Origin: Hyparrhenia diplandra
Lineage: Eukaryota; Streptophyta; Magnoliopsida; Poales; Poaceae
NCBI GenBank assembly: GCA_015847255.1
Contig: JADLZK010012648.1
Coordinates: 124,001 to 188,000, forward strand
Length of the DNA stretch: 64,000 bases
Direction of reading: 5' to 3'
Positions 52,749 to 64,000 of this stretch are shown piece after piece. Each line of letters opens with the position of its first letter. Position 1 is the stretch's first letter. Under the pieces are notes generated by a model, which was given only the letters and a program-made list of their open reading frames with translations, made no database searches and was not told the origin of the DNA. The position numbers and the translations under genes are program-made.

Positions 52749-55700
52749 CACTACACCACAACACTTTTTTAGGGTCGGACATCTGGCGGCAAAAGTCTTT
52801 TTATCGTTAGGTAGTCTGTCCCTAAAAAGATAACCTAGAGACTATCTGTCGGTAATTATGAATTTAGTGATATATCATCTGTCGCTATACATCTTGATAA
52901 ACGGTCTGTCGCTATACATAACTACGCTGTCGCACGGTCTGTCGCTAAAATAAGTAGGGCCCACAACCACCCACCGGCATTGCGCTCGCGGGTAAATTTC
53001 AGCCCAGCCCGCCTGAATTTTGGCCCACTATATATACAACCAAAACCCTAAAATTTTTCCCCAAATCCCACCTGCCGCCACCCTCTCCCTCCCAATCCCG
53101 CCCGGCGCCGCCCTGTCCGTCAAAACTCCCGTCGCCCTCTCCCTCCGAATCCCGTGCTCCGCTCCCTCCCCGTCCCCCCCTCCCCGCGGGCCCTCTCCGT
53201 GCGAATCCCGCGCTCTGCTCCCTCCCCGTCGCTCTCTGCTCCTTCTCAGCGCCGGTCCATAGCGCTGATAGCGCCGCCTGGGCTCCTGCCCGCGGAAGCG
53301 CCCACTCCCTCCCAATCCCGCCCGACGTCGCCGCCCCTGGTCCAGCCCCGCCCATCCCTGGAGCACGCGAGCAGCAGCACCTAGACCCACGTCGGTGGAC
53401 CTGAAGGCGCATCTGGAGAACGCGAGCAGGAGCTCTTTGACAGCAGCAGCCGTAGCCTCTGACAGTGGAGCAGGAGACGAGTGCTTCAATGGAGGAGCAG
53501 TAGCAGCAGCCGTGGCCTCCGATTTCTGCCTGTAGCAGATTAACAGTGGAGCACGCGAGTGGGAGTGCTCCGACGGAGCAGCAGCAGCAGCCGTAGCCTC
53601 CAATTTTTGCTTCTGGAACAGATCCATCGGTATGTGCAAATACCCTCCTCTGGTTCTTTCTTTGAAGTAACGAAAAATGAGATTGTTTAGTTTGTTTGGG
53701 TGGCGATTAATTAAGCTTCTAATCTGCAACTAGTGCGCTAGTAGTATTCATGGAAAAATCTTAGTTTGTCTGATCCTCTAACAGTAGTACTCTGCATGCC
53801 TTTGATTCAGTTTAGATTCTGTGAAGTGCTGCAAAATTAGATTCAGTTTGGATAGTAATTAGTTATCATGCATTAACAAAGCTCCGGTGGCTTCAGATAG
53901 ATCTGAACTGTATTACCTAACAAAAAATGAATTTCTCTTTCTAACACTGCTAGTGCTAGGTAAACGATGTCAATGAATTATAACTTTAATAATAGGCATG
54001 CCCTTCCGGTGACTGAATCAAGGAGGCAAAAAGTCACATTAGTGAAGAGAGTTTAGTTTGATTGTCCCTGAGGACATTGAGAAAAAAATGATAATTATCT
54101 GCAAGCCTTTGATTCAGTCAAGAACCCAAATGGATTTAGCCGCTTTTATTCAATGTGATGGTCAGATCTGTTTGCACAAGTTGCTTAGGACAGTGTTAAA
54201 TTTCTGAATGTAGAGTTGCCAATATTTATTTCTTCATGATCTAATCACAGCATACATCAGACCATTATATGCAGCTGTTTTGACAGCTTACATCAGATAT
54301 TTAGATTACTATAGTGCACTAGTACTATAAAAACCTTTGAAACTGCAGTACTCGTGCAGCAATGTGCATTATTTTTTTTGCTAGCTTTCTGAACAGTTGA
54401 GTACATCCAGCATGTTGAAGTTGAGTACATCCAGGGACTTTATATTATTAATATTAAGAGATTGTTGTTTTCCGGTGTTCAAGTTGGTATAATTGATTTA
54501 CTCTTTCTGATTCATTTCAGCTCACTAGGTGAATGTATGGTGGAGCTAGCCCGGTAAACCCAACAAGTTGTAGATCTGCTGCATCGACGTCGACCTCTTC
54601 TCATTGCTTGCAGCCAACAGATTCAAGTTCTGCAGGTACACGCTTAGTCCCACAAAGACTCATGGATAAATCATGGATCAATAGCTTATGTTCTTGATTT
54701 ATACATACCCTCTGTTTTTCATTACACATAGTACACTTGACTTCACTGCAAACCACCTACCAATAGATCAGATACTAAAATCGTTGGCTTTACAAGTACC
54801 CCTGCACTATTTATATATACTGTATTTCTGAATCTAAGGAATGTTAGCATGGGCTTTTCTTTTGCTACTTCACATAGATCTATAAAATAGCAATTGAGGC
54901 AGCGCATTCATATTAGAATACATGCTTCCAAGGATTCATCTACTGAACTATGCATCTGTAATATATGTTGCTCTGATCGGGTTTGCATCAAACAAACTGC
55001 TATCTCAGAACAGAAAGTTTTTGTTTTTGTTAGCTTTATATGCCTGTGCCTGAAACTGGAAAATAGCAGAGTGCCCCGACAGCCACCAATTTAGCCCATC
55101 GAGTAATATATGTTGCTCTGATCGTGTTGGCATCAAACAAATGACACATATTTCGATAGGAGCCTATGGACTGCACAAATACTTCATGGCTGCGATCCAA
55201 TGCAAGCGCTTGCTTCAACGAATCTTCCTGTTGTGCGTCAGGTTTGGAACATGCTCGGATTAGAGCCGAAGACTAATTTGTTACGGTTATAAAACTGAAC
55301 TACATTTTAATTATCATTTATCAGGGACATGATGACAGTGATTATTTAAGCCTTTCCAATTTATGCATATTCTAAGAAAGTGCCCAATCCATGCAACCTG
55401 AATACAATAGTTCAATTACTCGCACCGTTAATCAAGACCTGTGTTTTCCTCTACCACATGCAAAGATCTTTCCTGCTGACAAGCTCCTTTTAGGTTATCA
55501 TCTTAGGGCTGTGATGTGCTTAATGCAAACCATACTATTTCCTACACCTACAGTTTTCATATTCAACAGGGCTGACATTTCCTGCTAATATGTTTTTATC
55601 CGTCTCTTCTCACTTCGAGGAAGGCTAAACTTGCTGCTGCATGTGAACATGTTAAATCCATTACACTGCAAAATCCATTGCTGTATGCTACACCTTAAAA

Positions 55701-56491
55701 ACTTACATTGCACAACAACTTCACATATTTTCTTCACTTATCTAATTACATGGTTATTATATTTTTCAGGAACTGCTGGGCAGTCATTGACTTGAGTTGC
55801 TTGAAAATGGTTAACATAATCTGGTGGATGTGCTTTTGGTTTTTAGTTCCTAGAAATGATTGTGTGCACAAACCTTAATATATCAAACACACTGTTATTA
55901 TATTGCTCTGGTTGTGCATTGATCATGTAAGCTTTTGGTGGGTGACTGTTGGATGATGTAATGTGCAAAACAAGATTGTATCTTAGCTTGCTAGGATTAT
56001 ATATGCAAGCTTTTGGTGGATTACTATGTAATGTGCAAGACAAGACTGGATTTTATTATATATATATTGACCTCCATGTGATGTATGTGCTTCAATATCT
56101 TTATGTGTGGCTATTGAGCTTGAATGTGGGGTTTCATATATGCTAAATGTGTTCTAATTGTATTTTTTTTTTTTTTTTTTTAGTATTTAAATATGCAGTT
56201 GGACAATCTGTCGCTATACATATCTGGATTGTTGGATGATCTGTCGGTGTATCCTTCGTAACAGGTCATCTGTCGCTGAAACTTAGCAGCACACTATATG
56301 TCGCTGTAAATATCCAAAGCCTCAGACTGTCTGTCGCCAAAAGTGTTGTCTGTCGCTAAAGATTTTTAGCGGCAGGACTTACACCGCTGCAAAAGTCTGT
56401 CGCTATAACTATTTAGGGTCAGACTATCTGTCGCTGTAACCGCTTTTAGGGTCAGATCGTCTGTCCCTAAAGTTGGTGTTGTGGTGTAGTG
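52749..56491. mobile_element. CACTA element, complete, non-autonomous
   Basis: Ends CACTACACCACAACAC and GTGTTGTGGTGTAGTG are perfect inverted repeats, flanked by ATT on both sides (52746-52748 and 56492-56494). Subterminal arrays of TCTGTCGCT occur at both ends, about five on the left and nine on the right. There is no transposase. Near the left a TATATATA box (about 53030) is followed by AAAACCCTAAAA and a GC-rich stretch, then CAG/AGC-rich sequence with imperfect repeats (GCAGCAGCCGTAGCCTCC), then AT-rich DNA with intron-like texture. Direct repeats lie at 54959/55104 (GTAATATATGTTGCTCTGAT) and 55928/56007 (AAGCTTTTGGTGG). It may carry a captured promoter and exon. Length 3743 bp. Confidence 0.93.
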
Positions 56492-56493
56492 AT

Positions 56494-56576
56494 TTAATTG
56501 CTAAAATGGTCCACCTCCAACTCGGCCATCGGATGAGCATCATGCAATCCTAGATCGGAGTTTCCATAGTTTCCAC
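56494..56576. mobile_element. Foldback element, right arm
   Basis: Inverted partner of 52452-52538, ending GGAGTTTCCATAGTTTCCAC. Confidence 0.8.
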
Positions 56577-57247
56577 TTTCGAATTTGGTTTCCTCAAGAT
56601 ACGTTGCCTTGAAGAATTAAGGGAAAAAGCTAAACTTCAACATGTTGTTTTTGTTGTCCATGCTCACGGGTACGGTAGTCGGATTTTGTTCACTCTTATA
56701 TCATCCATCGGATGCTTTGTTCTATGCTACCATCTTGCGAGTAGTTTTGTTTTCTAGTGACAGATGCCCACAAAAAGCACTGTTTTTTTAATTTTCTGGC
56801 AACCATGCCCATTTTATCTCGCCGCCTTCAGTTCGATGAGTCTTATCAGCCACTTGAGGGGAGGTGGCGGCCGGGGCGCCTCAAAGGCGACTCCCAAGCA
56901 AAGTCCAGGGTTTGTCAATTTAGACATTTCTCTTGATTTTTGTCTTGTTATTGCCCTCGAAGGATGCTCGACCAAGTCACTGTTGTGTCCTGTTTTGGTT
57001 TCCTGCTCTTCTTCTATTCATTCTTGTCAATCTCTTCAATTAGCATAGGCCGACATAGAAGTCAGTTGAGGCAATGAAAACTGTCCAAGTCAGCTTGGAT
57101 TCGGCTGGGACAAATTCTCCAGGCTCCTGTGCAGAGGCAGCCGAAATTAGACAAGCCGGTTGCTTGTTCTTGCGGTAGCCGATATGCCTCCGAGTGATTG
57201 GTCCCCGCTGAATCTAATGGGGTTCCCACGGCCATTAAGGTGCCTAA
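56577..57247. other. Gene-free stretch
   Basis: No recognisable gene. The open frames 56764-57048 and 57062-57259 (minus) match nothing I know. Confidence 0.4.
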
Positions 57248-57603
57248 GGCCAGTCTCAATGGAGAGTTTCATCTCCCGATTTCCAATATATGAAACTTTG
57301 GCATGAAATAGGCATCTCAATGCATAGTTTCATTGCACAGTTTCATAGACTTAAGGGTCCCACAAACTCTCTCTCATTGCATGATTTAATTGCATAGTTC
57401 TATGGTGAAACACTATTTGTGTCTCAATAGGGGGTTTCACACCGTTTCAACGCATATGAAAGCATGTGCCCAAAGGTTTCACCATGGTGAAACTCTTTCC
57501 TTCTATCTCCTAGGAGTTTAATGCAAAAAAGTGAAATTTTTGCAGATGTGGCGCTGGATTTAATGTGCATGAAACACTGATGAAACTCCTATTGAGACTG
57601 GCC
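57248..57603. mobile_element. Tourist-like MITE
   Basis: Ends GGCCAGTCTCAATGGAGAGT and ATTGAGACTGGCC are inverted repeats. TAA lies on both sides (57245-57247 and 57604-57606). 356 bp; the interior is full of GTTTCAT/ATGAAAC inverted motifs. Confidence 0.88.
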
Positions 57604-57621
57604 TAAGAACAATAGAGAGGA

Positions 57622-57878
57622 GATGGTCGATTATGAGCCCTCTCAAGAAAAGATGGATGCCAATATGGTCTATCTATCATCTAAATAATACTTAATTTGT
57701 ACGAGATAATGCAAGGAGGGCTCATTCGATTTTTGTGACACAAGCCTCGAGACTACGTGAGTCATCCCAAGCCGCTGCATGTGAAGGCCGCACTCATGGC
57801 ACACAAATTAATCCATAACATGTTGGTGGGTAATGGAGCAATTGTGAATTTCATGTCATATTCGCTTACAAAAAGCTT
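57622..57878 (+). pseudogene. Gypsy retrotransposon protease-region relic
   Basis: Frame reading VDYEPSQEKMDANMVYLSSK, a stop and shift, then PKPLHVKAALMAHKLIHNML and VGNGAIVNFMSYSLTKSF. This matches the linker and aspartic protease start of plant gypsy polyproteins (xxLRPLxVxxxxNGxPxxxxLxDGGAAVNxMPY). The active-site DGG is VGN here, so it is dead. It is cut off at 57878 by the CACTA end. Confidence 0.55.
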
Positions 57879-58060
57879 CACTACTACAGAAGTGACTTTT
57901 AGTCTCGAGGCTAAAATGCCGGTTACTCCCGGCTGGAAATTTACCCGGGAGTAAATGTATCTTTACTCCCGGTTGTAGCTACTCCCAGCCGGGAGTAAAG
58001 GGCCGTGCGCCGCGCCCCTCCCCCGGCCAGGACCTCTAATAATCCCGGCTGGTGGCTCAA

Positions 58061-58170
58061 ACCGGGAGTAAAGCTCGAGCTTTACTCACGGTTGGTAATA
58101 CCAACCGGGAATAAAGATCTATTCGGTTGGTATTACCAACCGGGAGTAAAGCTCGAGCTTTACTCCCGGC
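58061..58170. repeat. 110-bp near-perfect palindrome in the CACTA subterminal region
   Basis: It contains two copies of CCGGGAGTAAAGCTCGAGCT plus TTACTC(A/C)CGG, each self-complementary, arranged around GGTTGGTAATACCAACC and its mirror. The block as a whole equals its own reverse complement apart from a few bases. Confidence 0.85.
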
Positions 58171-58919
58171 GAGTATCTCTAACCGGGAATAATGTTCCCT
58201 CCTATAAATACTCCCACCCGCCTTCGAATTTCCAACGGATTTTCTTCCCACAAAAACAGCTCAACCCCCTTTTTACTCGGGTTTTCCAACCAAACCGGGA
58301 ATAAAGGTTTGGCAATTTCACTCTCCCCTCCTTTTCATCCTTCATTTCATGTTTTTGCACTTTATATAAATATAGTTGTTTATGTAATTTTCTTTTGATT
58401 AGAGAAATGAGGAAGTTAACTTAATTTACTAAATTGTGTAATTCATTAATTTGTAGTCTAAATTAGGAATCAATTTAATTTAATTACATATGTAGGAAAC
58501 ATGGCATGGTACGTAGTGCATCTTTGGCGCGCATACTGAGGGATCTATCGAACCTGGCTAGATTGCCATGCTCAGGTCCATCGCTACAAAGGAAATTGTT
58601 ACAAAAAATACAACACGAAAATTTGAAGCTTTGGCGGCCTACCATGGTGCAAATATTCCAAATAACAATGACCAAGGTGTAGCAATGGAGATTCAGGAGA
58701 TGCCGGGCGAAAATATTACTTTCTTAGGTTCATTGCTCCGTGCCCTACGAAGGATGTTACGCTTTAATTGATGTCTAGTTCTTCTTTCTCGCTTTAGTGG
58801 AGTTTGTTGTATCTGAGGCAAACAAAAGTTGTAGGCGACCTGTCCTAAAATAATAAAAAGTACTATTCATGCATTTGTGTATTTACTCAAATGTATCTGG
58901 TGTTTACTTTTTCATACGA

Positions 58920-61900
58920 TGATTATGTTCAAAAATTACAGATGAAGCGAAATTGGATGTACAACATAGATCGACGCGGCGATGAGTACGGAGGCGTGGG
59001 GTGCATGAGTTCCTATGTGCGGCCCAAGCAAACAAGCGAAACGGTTTTATGTGCTGCCCATGTGCCTTGTGTAGGAATAGAGAGAGTTTTCCAACTCACA
59101 TATCCTTCATTTACACCTGTATAAGTCGGGATTCATGCCCAACTATGTTTGTTGGACCAAGCACGGAGAGACCGGTGTCCCAATGGAAGAAGGTGAAGAC
59201 GAAGGAGGGGACGATGACAATGTTATTGCTGAATATGCTGAATTTGGTGATGTCATGAAAAATATTGCAATGGAGAAAGATGAAGAGGAGGTGCCAGCAG
59301 GAGTTGAGCCTACTGATGGGCTTGATCAGGCTATTCGTGAAGCACAGAATGAATGCGAAAAAGAAAAGGAGAAGAAGAAGTTCGAGCGCATGCTAGAGGA
59401 CCACAAGAAGTTGTTGTACCCAAGCTGTGATTCAGGGAGAAAAAAGTTGGGTACCACACTAGAATTGCTTTACCTTTGGAAGGTGAAGAATGGTGTTTCT
59501 AACAATGCGTTTAGCCAGTTATTGACTATCCAAAAGAAGATGCTTCCAAAGGACAATGAGTTGCCCGCCACCACGTCACGAAGCAAAGAAGGTTGTATGT
59601 CCTTTGGGATTAACAATCAAAAAGATTCATGCATGTCCTAATGATTGTTTCTGTACTATTGCGAGGATAACGAGAAGTTGGATGAATGTCCGACATGTCA
59701 TGCATCACGGTATAAGATCGAGGGCGAGGCGATCCTGGTGATGTTGAGGGCGAAAGGCCTAGGGTGAAAATCCCTGCTAAGGTTATGTGGTATGCTCCGA
59801 TAATACCACGCCTAAAACGTTTGTTCAAAAACAAGGACCATGCAAAGTTGTTGCGATGGCACAAAGAAGACCGTAAGATAGGCGGTAAGTTGAGACACCT
59901 GCCGATGGGTCACGGTGGAGCAATCGATTGAGAATTCAAGGATTTTTGCAGATGATGCAAGAAAGCGTGAGGTTTGCCTTAAGTACGGATGGTTTTAACC
60001 TCTTGGGGATCGAGCGGTAGCCATAGCACGGCCACGTTACTCTGTCTATCTACAATCTTCCCCACGGATATGCATGAAGCGGAAATTCATTATGATGTCG
60101 ATACTCATCCAAGGCCCGAAGCAGCACGGAAACGACATCGATGTGTGTACGAGGCCACTAGTTGACGAACTTCTTCTTTTGTGGAATAAACCAGGTGTAC
60201 GTATGTGGGATGAGTACAAACATGAACACTTTGACTTGCGCGCTCTGTTGTTTGTAACAATCAACGATTGGCCGACTCTAAGTAATATATCGGGGACAGT
60301 CAAACAAGGGATATAATGCTTGCACACACCTTTGCTTTTTCACGGATTGTAAGGGTATTTTTTTTGAAAAACGTCGAAGGTCGTGTACCACGGCTACCGT
60401 CGATTTCTTCCCAAGAGTCACATGTTAAGAAAGAAAGGCAAACATTTCAACGGTGCTGCGAGACCACAATGCCAAGCCTCGCAACCGGATTGGTCGGGAT
60501 GTACTTGGAGATGGTCAACGATGTCAAAGTAGTGTTTGGGAAGGGACCGGTAGCATACGATTTCCAAACGGCGATGAAGGTCACGCACCCATGTGGAAGA
60601 AGAAGTCAATATTTTGGGAGCTACCCTATTGGCAAGTCCTAGAGGTTCGCGGTGCAATGGACGTGATGCACCTAACAAAGAATCTTTGTGTCAACATGCT
60701 AGGCTTCATGGGTGTGTACGGGGAAGCATAAGGACACACCTAAAGCTTGATCGGACGATGATGGGACGCCAATACTTAGGCCCTGCTAGCTTTAGTCTTA
60801 CCAAAGAAGAGAAGGAAAGCATGTTTGAATGCCTAAACGGCATCAAGGTACCATCACGGATTCTCCTCAAATATAAAGCGTATAATAAATGTGCGAGAGA
60901 AGAAATTTCAACACTTAAAGTCCCATGATTGCCACGTGCTCATGACGCAGATTGCTTCGATTGCGCTAAGAGGGATTCTACCTCCAAAAGTACGTGAGTT
61001 GCTCGTGAAGCTATGTGCATTTCTCAATGAAATATCTCGAGAAGGCAATCGATCCACGAGGAATTAACTAAGCTCTGAGAATGATGTGGTTCGAGTGTCT
61101 TGTCGGCTTTGAGTTGGTGTTCCCTCCGTCCTTCTTTAATATGATGACACACCTCCTAGTTCACCTAGTCGAAGAGATTACTATTCTCGGTCCCGTGTTC
61201 CAACACAACATGTTCCCTTTTGAGAGGTTCATGGGAGTCTTGAAGAAATATGTTCATACTTAGGGCTCGCCCGAGAGGGAAGCATCGCCGAGGGCTACGG
61301 AACGTAGGAGGTCATTGAGTTACGTGTTGACTTTATTCCCGACCTTGACCCAATTGGTGTCCTTGAATCCGCGACATGAGGGAGGCTAAGTGGAAAGGGG
61401 ACACTAGGAAAGAGAACACTAGGAAAGAGAACATATATCAAGTATGGAGGATAATAATTTCGATAAAGCTCAATACACGGTTACGCAAAAAAAAAGACAC
61501 TTTGGTGCGTCCGTATATCGAAGAACATAAGGAGCTAATACGATCAAAGTTTCCGACATGGATGAGGATTCGATTAGGCGTGAGCACTTGTCAAGTTTTA
61601 TCGAATTTGGTTGAAAAAAAAAATGTCAAGGTGACCGGAGTCTTCGTAGCGGCTATATAGGTTGGTCGCACAACCATCGTGGCATGTCCTCACATACAAA
61701 GGGTATGAAATAAATGGTAGCACATTTTACACGGTATCCCGGGATAAAAGGAGCACCAACCAAAAGCGAGTGGTGTTCAAATAGATGCCGAAGACCCAAA
61801 TGGGGTGAAGGAAACATATTATGGCTGCATAGAGGACATATGGGAACTAGACTATGGAGGTAATTTCAAGGTCCCTTTGTTTAAGTGCCGAGTGGGTGAA

Positions 61901-62253
61901 GTTGACCGGAAGCGGGGCTTTAGCGATTGACCCAGATTATGGGACGACAACGAGTGGATCTAAAAAAACACAGATTATAAAGAAGAACCATTTGTCCTCG
62001 CCAAAGATGTACGTCGGGTATTCTATGTCAAAGACATGGCTACAAAACCTAAGAAAGGGAAAAACAACAAGGAGCCAACAAATGATGAGCCCAAACGCCA
62101 CATAGTTCTTCCAGGTAAATCAAACATCGTAGGAATTGAGGACAAGTCGGACATGTCGAAGATTATGAGAAGCAAATCAGAATTGTGCCTTTCAAAGTGA
62201 GCAAGGATCCCTCCATCTTACTCAATGAAGAAGACACTCCATGGACAAGATAG
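58920..62253 (+). pseudogene. CACTA TNP2-like transposase, decayed
   Basis: Most blocks of the TNP2/transposase_21 protein are present in order but in shifting frames: N-terminal MKRNWMYNIDRRGDEYG (58942), the acidic segment with YVCWTKHGETGVPMEEG (59135-59641) including MLEDHKKLLYP and LGTTLELLYLWKVKNG, then KIHACPNDC, KRKFIMMSILIQGPKQHGND (60074-60316), IFWELPYWQVLEVRGAMDV and MHLTKNLCVNMLGF (60600-60731), EEKESMFECLNGIKVPS (60800), FELVFPPSFFNMMTHLLVHL (61110-61263), YYGCIEDIWELDYGGNFKVP (61820) and a C-terminal FVLAKDV...FYVKDM...EEDTPWTR ending at 62253. At least eight frameshifts or stops make it non-functional. The family cuts and moves CACTA ends. Confidence 0.87.
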
Positions 62254-63290
62254 AAGCCAACTTAATTTAGTGTTTGTTTAATATCGTATTTTTTGAGACA
62301 ACCCTATATGTAATAATTATGACCGAACATTTTTATTAGTGTGTTCCATTTGACAATGTTTGACAATGCTACGAATATACTTTTAAAAAACAAGTAATGT
62401 GAGAATTTTTATGTACAGATAATGTAAAAATAATTTTCTGTCAAAATACATTATAGTTAATTATTTTATTTAATGGCAACAATTTTGCATTAATGAATTA
62501 TTGATTATAAACTACATTATCATAGCTAGTCAATATAAAAAGGTAAAATTTTTTAGGTTACATATTTTTTATAGTGTGGAGTAAAACAATGTGTAGTTAA
62601 ATTCTATTTTTCAAAAGTTTTAAAATTGCTATGTAATTTGCTATATTAAAAATGAATTGTAGTGAATAAATGAAAAGAAAATTTTGTCAAAAAAAAAATG
62701 AAAAGAAAATGTAAAAAAAATCATAAAGAATGAAACGGTGGCGGGAAATGGGAAAAAATTCACCTTTACTCGACCGAACTAATGGCCCGGGAGTAAAGGT
62801 GGGCTGATTTCATTTGGCCCGCCAAAAGTCACCTTTACTGCTTAGGGCCGTGATTGCGGTAGGGAGTAAAGGGGGACTTCTAGTCGGTTGTAGAAGGAGC
62901 GTAGGGAGTAAAGGGTATCTACTCCCGGTTTGGGAGGGGAGCGGGAGTAGAAGTCCGTGGTATATAACTTTCGGGCGCCTATTCCCCTCCTTCCTCCGCC
63001 CCTCCGCCCGATCGGATCGAAGATCGACGTCGCCTTCGTCTCGCCGTCGTCGTCCGCCGCCGCACGCCCTCCCGACGTCGTCTCGCCGCGCCCGTCGTCG
63101 CCCCGCGCCTCCGCGCCGTCGTCGTTCCAGCCGGCAGACACGCCTCCGCGCGCCATCCCTCGCCGGCGCCGCCTCCACCTCGGCGTAGTCCTCGACGCCC
63201 GTGCGCCTCCGCCTCCCGGCACCTCGTCAATGCCGCGGCCCCACGGCCACGCGCCGCCCTCCACGCTACGGCCCCATACGCTCAGCCATT
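62254..63290. other. CACTA 3' region and GC-rich tail
   Basis: 62254-62755 is AT-rich without frames. 62957-63290 is GC-rich with overlapping frames on both strands and sits behind a TATATAA box at 62960; it could be a leader or captured exon. No protein recognised. Confidence 0.4.
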
Positions 63291-64000
63291 TGTTGGTATT
63301 TCTAACGTCACTAACTAGAAACGGATATAAACCTATCACTAGCAATGGCGTCAAAAATAAATATCGGATGTTGCTTGAGATAAAACTAAAAGAAATAATT
63401 CATTGCGAGTTCATAGCATATCCGAAAAGGTTGTCATCCCTATAGTTAAACTACTAATATGCAAAGAATAAAATATTCGTACTATGCCTTGATAACTTCT
63501 TAATAAGTAAATAAACAATTATAACGGGTATCCGCAAAGTTTACGAGATATGAATATACCATTGTAGCATTTTAACAGGGAGTAAGAACCGGGTGTTGAA
63601 TTTATATTCTACCACGAGGAAAGAAGTCTACTATCATGAATTAACTATGCATGTGTGTATCTAAACATTAATCATCTCTCGTAAGCAATGCTTAAGTATT
63701 AAGTTTATCAATTACTTAAGACAGGGATCAAAGTTCACAATAAAGATAATGATAAAAGTTCTAATAAATAGATTCAACCAAGTCATATCCGGTGTGCATC
63801 TTGGAAAGTGTCAAACAATGGACGATAGCAATTCATAGGTTAGCTAGCATTAGAAACTCCAATATGTAACTCTAAACTATAAGTTAGGATCTACGATTAG
63901 TGCAATACATCTAACAATCATCGAAGAAAGACTAATTAAATCCACACATGAGGACGAGAATCCGTGAAGACTAAGGCCGAAACTTAGAACAACCCGAATA
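63291..64000 (+). mobile_element. Start of an LTR, running out of the window
   Basis: TGTTGGTATTTCTAACGTCA starts abruptly after GC-rich DNA. Its first bases are roughly the inverted form of the end at 131-150 (AAGAAACGTCAACA), which suggests the same family. Continues AT-rich to the edge; no frame. Confidence 0.55.

Larger units (their letters stand above)
57879..62957 (+). mobile_element. CACTA (En/Spm) element, right terminus missing
   Basis: Starts CACTACTACAGAAGTGACTT. The left subterminal region to about 58200 is dense in ACTCCCGG/CCGGGAGT repeats. A CTATAAATA box follows at 58201, then a transposase pseudogene at 58920-62253. The right side regains GGGAGTAAAGG repeats at 62760-62957, but no TTCTGTAGTAGTG terminus was found. 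62815-62957 runs into a TATATAA box and GC-rich DNA, so it may be the left end of a second copy joined there. Confidence 0.8.

Noticed and set aside
62810..63354. Long open frames on both strands (for example 62842-63354 minus and 62957-63445 plus)
   Set aside because: They arise from GC-rich composition, run through the LTR boundary at 63291 and contain only Arg/Ala/Pro-rich low-complexity sequence.
1..64000. CRISPR arrays, rRNA or tRNA genes, riboswitches
   Set aside because: No regularly spaced identical repeats with unique spacers, no recognisable rRNA segments and no A/B-box tRNA pattern were noticed. The regular array at 39600 has near-identical spacers and is an ordinary tandem repeat.

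Overview
This window reads as nuclear DNA of a grass, most likely rice (Oryza) or a close relative. The grounds are GC-rich coding islands in an AT-rich, transposon-dense background, several MITE end types typical of rice (CTCCCTCCGTCCC Stowaway ends, GGCCAGTCTCAATGG Tourist-like ends), Helitrons ending in CTAGT, CACTA elements with ACTCCCGG subterminal repeats, and a TIR-only protein of the conserved monocot kind. The species call is an inference from recognised sequence types, not from a database match. No CRISPR array, rRNA, tRNA or bacterial-style operon was seen.

Host genes are few. On the minus strand near 5.8-6.9 kb lies a group IX type AP2/ERF transcription factor. Its AP2 domain sits in one frame while its N-terminus and its EDLL-type C-terminus sit in another; the apparent shifts fall at two CCCCC tracts. 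On the minus strand near 51 kb lies a two-exon TIR-only gene (about 227 aa) with the TIR catalytic glutamate in place. On the plus strand between 14 and 43 kb lies a family of duplicated F-box genes: four near-full-length copies (14.5, 29.8, 32.8 and 41.9 kb) and one 5' fragment (17.35 kb). Every copy carries at least one frameshift, and the first also has a Trp-to-stop change. The copies share promoters (a conserved CTATTTAAA box) and flanks, so they serve as paralogous references: a Stowaway-like MITE and a Helitron present beside one copy are absent at the matching place beside another.

The rest is mobile DNA. 0-2 kb: the end of an LTR and a GC-rich unrecognised relic. 4.7-8.4 kb: Stowaway MITEs and a 1 kb Harbinger-type element (TAA target duplication) next to a duplicated host segment. 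9.8-13.4 kb: a lone CACTA end and a 3.0 kb Helitron. 19.4-27.8 kb: a copia-like LTR split by an 8.0 kb non-coding LTR retrotransposon (LARD-like). 28.4-29.4 kb: a 1 kb Helitron carrying a 60-bp perfect-palindrome MITE. 34.6-40 kb: a transposon-type gene remnant split by a 2.35 kb ORF1-only non-LTR retrotransposon with a perfect 14-bp target duplication. 44.9-45.2 kb: a hAT-type remnant. 48.1-50 kb: a 5'-truncated LINE with a 9-bp target duplication. 52.4-56.6 kb: three elements nested in one another, the youngest a 3.7 kb CACTA with perfect ends and ATT target duplication. 57.6-63 kb: a gypsy protease relic cut by a CACTA element with a decayed TNP2-like transposase. 63.3-64 kb: the start of another LTR.

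The strongest leads are the ORF1-only LINE, the dual-frame ERF gene, the wholly broken F-box array with its paralogous empty sites, the nested foldback/CACTA locus, and a 35-bp-period tandem array near 39.6 kb. I saw no clear evidence of a wholly new biological system.
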